A DNA stretch of 34,448 nucleotides from JANNMJ01 sp031397815 (GTDB lineage: Bacteria; Bacteroidota; Bacteroidia; Cytophagales; Hymenobacteraceae), in assembly GCA_031397815.1 (NCBI GenBank), contig JANNMJ010000179.1:1-34448 (forward strand), in the 5' to 3' direction. Made by a program: the position numbers and the translations under genes. Of the stretch, positions 34,290 through 34,448 are shown in pieces. The notes under the pieces are model-generated. The model searched no databases. It worked only from the letters and a program-made list of their open reading frames with translations, and was not told the DNA's origin. Every line of letters begins with the position of its first letter. The first letter of the stretch is position 1.

Positions 34290-34448
34290 CGGAAATCAGT
34301 AGCTCCGACGTACCCGGCGATCGGTAACATGATCATTGACATTGGCGGCGGCACAACGGAGATCGCAGTTATTGCTTTGTCGGGTATCGTGTGCGACGAA
34401 AGTATCCGTATCGCAGGTGATGAATTGACCAACGATATCATGGGCTAT
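34290..34448 (+). pseudogene. mreB-like fragment lacking its 5' half (runs off right edge)
   Basis: From 34290 an open frame after a TAG at 34287 reads GNMIIDIGGGTTEIAVIALS, then GIVCDESIRIAGDEL and NDIMGY. This is the phosphate-2 loop region of the rod-shape actin homologue MreB, located near residue 160 of full-length proteins. The N-terminal 150 or so residues are missing: the sequence upstream belongs to the UBP zinc-finger gene, 5 bp away. ATG 34329 could in principle start a short product. It is most probably a broken copy or the result of a rearrangement. Confidence 0.75.

Overview
The window looks like part of a Bacteroidota chromosome, most likely a member of the Cytophagales (Spirosoma/Hymenobacter-like). 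This is inferred from the integrase type, the DUF6371-type primase partner, the cassette of histidine kinase, receiver/thioredoxin-reductase fusion and UBP zinc finger, and the weak Shine-Dalgarno signals. No rRNA gene or other firm taxonomic marker is present.

Positions 1-30154 appear to be the right-hand part of a mobile genomic island. The right end is clear: a displaced 3' fragment of a tRNA-Gly gene (30108-30154) with its original terminator, next to a tyrosine integrase (28632-29954). The left end was not found and probably lies outside the window. From the left, the island holds the start of an IS30-family transposase, a 51-codon ORF, a Schlafen/AlbA-type ATP-binding protein with a 21-bp tandem repeat, and a poorly coding stretch (about 2.4-4.7 kb) with a lipoprotein gene, an XRE regulator and a second XRE remnant.

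The core is a nine-gene, tightly packed minus-strand operon (21138 down to 4684) encoding a BREX phage-defence system. The order is brxE, brxA, brxB, brxC, pglX, a possible PD-(D/E)xK nuclease, pglZ, brxL and a HEPN-CBS protein. The composition is mixed: brxE is typical of type 6 BREX, while brxL replaces the brxD/brxHI pair of that type and is typical of types 1 and 4. The most striking feature is the C-terminus of BrxL. A domain closely resembling the phospholipase-D-like C-terminal domain of eukaryotic MITD1 (MIT_C) stands where a Lon-like domain would be expected. A large PLD-plus-SNF2-type helicase is transcribed divergently from the BREX operon.

The mobility module (24361-30020, minus strand) encodes the integrase, an unknown 404-aa protein, an excisionase-like HTH protein, a P4/D5-type primase-helicase and a DUF6371 zinc-finger/toprim-like protein. 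It resembles a self-replicating satellite or integrative element carrying the defence cargo.

From 30155 to the right edge the sequence looks like host chromosome. It holds a small membrane protein, a cNMP-binding-domain histidine kinase, a receiver/glutaredoxin-like/thioredoxin-reductase-like fusion without redox cysteines, an intergenic array of 8-bp repeats and hairpins, a UBP zinc-finger protein, and an mreB-like fragment lacking its 5' half that runs off the edge.
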